From positions 1-5,971 of the forward strand of contig SXRI01000286.1 of the NCBI GenBank assembly GCA_005793615.1: DNA of 5,971 nucleotides, read 5' to 3'. A program made the position numbers and the translations under genes. This DNA is from Bdellovibrionales bacterium. Its GTDB lineage: Bacteria; Bdellovibrionota; Bdellovibrionia; Bdellovibrionales; JAMPXM01. Shown one piece after another: positions 5,865 to 5,971 of the stretch (the first letter of the stretch is position 1; the number at the start of each line of letters is the position of its first letter). The notes under the pieces were generated by a model that worked only from the letters and a program-made list of their open reading frames with translations, was not told where the DNA came from and did not search any database.

Positions 5865-5971
5865 GTGTCAAAATGGGACGCGAACGGCGGACGATCAGAA
5901 CTAGACCAAGATCTTGGCGAAAGCGAAACCACTAGACCTATTGATAAGTGCGATGAGGCGATAGCTGCAGG
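5865..5971 (+). CDS. Possible 5' end of a gene leaving the right edge
   Basis: From a GTG at 5865 the frame is open for 35 codons to the edge, and it is also open upstream to a stop at 5820. The peptide (beginning VSKWDANGGRSELDQDLG) is acidic and has an ordinary protein-like composition. There is no clear Shine-Dalgarno site. A minus-strand frame is open across the same bases (edge to stop at 5819) but is Ser-rich and less protein-like. I recognise no family, and a non-coding region is equally possible. Confidence 0.2.
   Translation, partial: MSKWDANGGRSELDQDLGESETTRPIDKCDEAIAA

Noticed and set aside
5873..5935. ATG-initiated 20-codon frame near the right edge
   Set aside because: Arg-rich, very short, no ribosome-binding site; nothing supports translation.

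Overview
This window looks like ordinary chromosomal DNA from a Gram-negative bacterium. It has roughly balanced base composition, one lipoprotein signal peptide, one Sec signal peptide with an AXA cleavage site, and a GGAG Shine-Dalgarno site ahead of the last gene. The mix of an S46 dipeptidyl peptidase, a phosphodiesterase-like lipoprotein and a Lys/Ala-rich basic protein ending in a GPRRR-type tail is compatible with a Bdellovibrionota or related (former Deltaproteobacteria) genome. That placement is inference from general impression only. There is no RNA gene, insertion sequence, phage gene or CRISPR array.

Layout from left to right. (1) A plus-strand flavin amine-oxidase-like gene lacks its 5' end, which lies beyond the left edge, and stops at 1310. 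(2) Ten bases later, convergent to it, is a minus-strand gene (2835 to 1321, GTG start) for a predicted lipoprotein of the type I phosphodiesterase/nucleotide pyrophosphatase branch of the alkaline phosphatase superfamily, with its full metal-site motif set. (3) A divergent intergenic stretch (2836-3081) holds a tandem 12-bp repeat. The repeat lies inside a 41-codon reading frame (2970-3095) that overlaps the start of the next gene. (4) A complete plus-strand S46 dipeptidyl peptidase (3082-5166) has its apparent catalytic triad and a signal peptide that itself carries a 12-bp tandem duplication. (5) A strong bidirectional terminator hairpin (5224-5255) separates it from (6) a convergent minus-strand gene for a small, very basic Lys/Ala/His-rich protein. 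(7) The final 280 bases hold the upstream region of that gene, a cluster of palindromic TTACCGG-type sequences and, possibly, the first codons of a gene leaving the right edge.

The genes do not form an operon, since orientation alternates (+, -, +, -), and I see no evidence that they act together in one pathway. Two are exported: the lipoprotein phosphodiesterase, and the peptidase, which probably trims dipeptides in the periplasm. I found no convincing novel multi-gene system. The most distinctive signal is the S46 leader: an in-frame LGDI repeat peptide overlapping a start codon that has a poor ribosome-binding site. The S46 protein also departs from the usual family wording around its substrate-binding Asn.
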